From Burkholderiales bacterium (GTDB lineage Bacteria; Pseudomonadota; Gammaproteobacteria; Burkholderiales; CAIKXV01): DNA of 6,360 nucleotides. The notes beneath the pieces were generated by a model. The model saw nothing but the letters and a program-made list of their open reading frames with translations, was not told where the DNA came from and made no database searches. Positions 6,251 to 6,360 of the stretch are shown here, one piece after another. The number at the start of each line of letters is the position of its first letter. Position 1 is the first letter of the stretch. The stretch is from positions 1-6,360 of the forward strand of contig JAIENF010000533.1 of the NCBI GenBank assembly GCA_019751575.1. Reading direction: 5' to 3'. The position numbers and the translations under genes were made by a program.

Positions 6251-6292
6251 GGATGCGTTGTACGCGATCATGAAGCAGATGGGTTGAGACCC
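6251..6292. repeat. 42-bp direct repeat, copy 2 (isolated duplicate of the dehydratase 3' end)
   Basis: Identical to 2779-2820 at all 42 positions, including the codons for DALYAIMKQMG and the TGA. The rest of the dehydratase gene is absent upstream: similarity stops sharply at 6250. A GAGACCC-type tandem repeat follows, as in copy 1. It is therefore a displaced gene tail, as left at the far side of an insertion or by a segmental duplication. Confidence 0.95.
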
Positions 6293-6316
6293 GGGCTGAG
6301 CCCGGGCTGAGACCCG
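6286..6316. repeat. Eroded GAGACCC tandem repeat after copy 2, with a strong hairpin
   Basis: Units are GAGACCCGGGCT (6286-6297), GAGCCCGGGCT (6298-6308) and GAGACCCG (6309-6316), which are variants of the 12-bp array behind copy 1. Here the changes create a hairpin, CCCGGGC (6290-6296), TGA loop, GCCCGGG (6300-6306), with seven G:C pairs. No T-tract is present. The rest of the window to 6360 is GC-rich and shows no gene. Confidence 0.8.
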
Positions 6317-6360
6317 TTCCACGTCGGTGCGGGGGCGCGGGCATCGGCGGGCCGGCGGCG

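Noticed and set aside
5888..6310. 140-codon plus-strand frame across the transposase remnant and repeat copy 2
   Set aside because: It is out of phase with the recognisable IS91 residues and with the dehydratase tail; Ala/Arg-rich shadow translation.

Overview
The window comes from a GC-rich bacterium. Two tripartite-tricarboxylate-transporter (TTT/Bug) solute receptors, a DUF1993 protein, an enolase-superfamily acid-sugar dehydratase and an aromatic-ring FAD monooxygenase lie within about 6 kb. Expansion of Bug receptors is characteristic of Betaproteobacteria, especially Burkholderiales (Bordetella, Cupriavidus and Variovorax relatives), so that is the best guess. No rRNA, tRNA or CRISPR was seen.

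Left half (1-2815), ordinary chromosome of very high GC. It holds the 3' end of a Bug receptor gene (2-106, +), a DUF1993 gene (126-632, -) and, across a 140-bp divergent spacer, a SpoU/TrmH-type RNA 2'-O-methyltransferase (773-1618, +). After 33 bp comes an enolase-superfamily enzyme (1652-2815, +) that matches D-tartrate dehydratase (TarD) closely in length and active-site residues.

Middle (2816-5603), a compositionally different block. A degenerate 12-bp tandem repeat follows the dehydratase stop codon. Then comes a start-less N-terminal scrap of a GMC oxidoreductase (2875-3021), a complete Bug receptor on the minus strand (3095-4075), a 382-bp divergent intergenic region, and a complete class A FAD monooxygenase (4458-5603). 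The receptor and monooxygenase could form a small uptake-plus-hydroxylation pair for an aromatic acid. The substrate, the TTT membrane subunits and a regulator are not in the window.

Right end (5604-6360), a junk-like mosaic: hairpins, a minus-strand tail resembling RTX calcium-binding repeats, the C-terminal scrap of an IS91-family transposase, a short IS21-like motif, and then an exact 42-bp second copy of the last 37 bp of the dehydratase gene plus 5 bp downstream, again followed by the GAGACCC-type tandem repeat. The 42-bp direct repeat brackets about 3.4 kb of lower-GC cargo with gene and IS remnants. This is the main observation of the window: it looks like the footprint of an insertion at the 3' end of a protein-coding gene, although no integrase is visible here.
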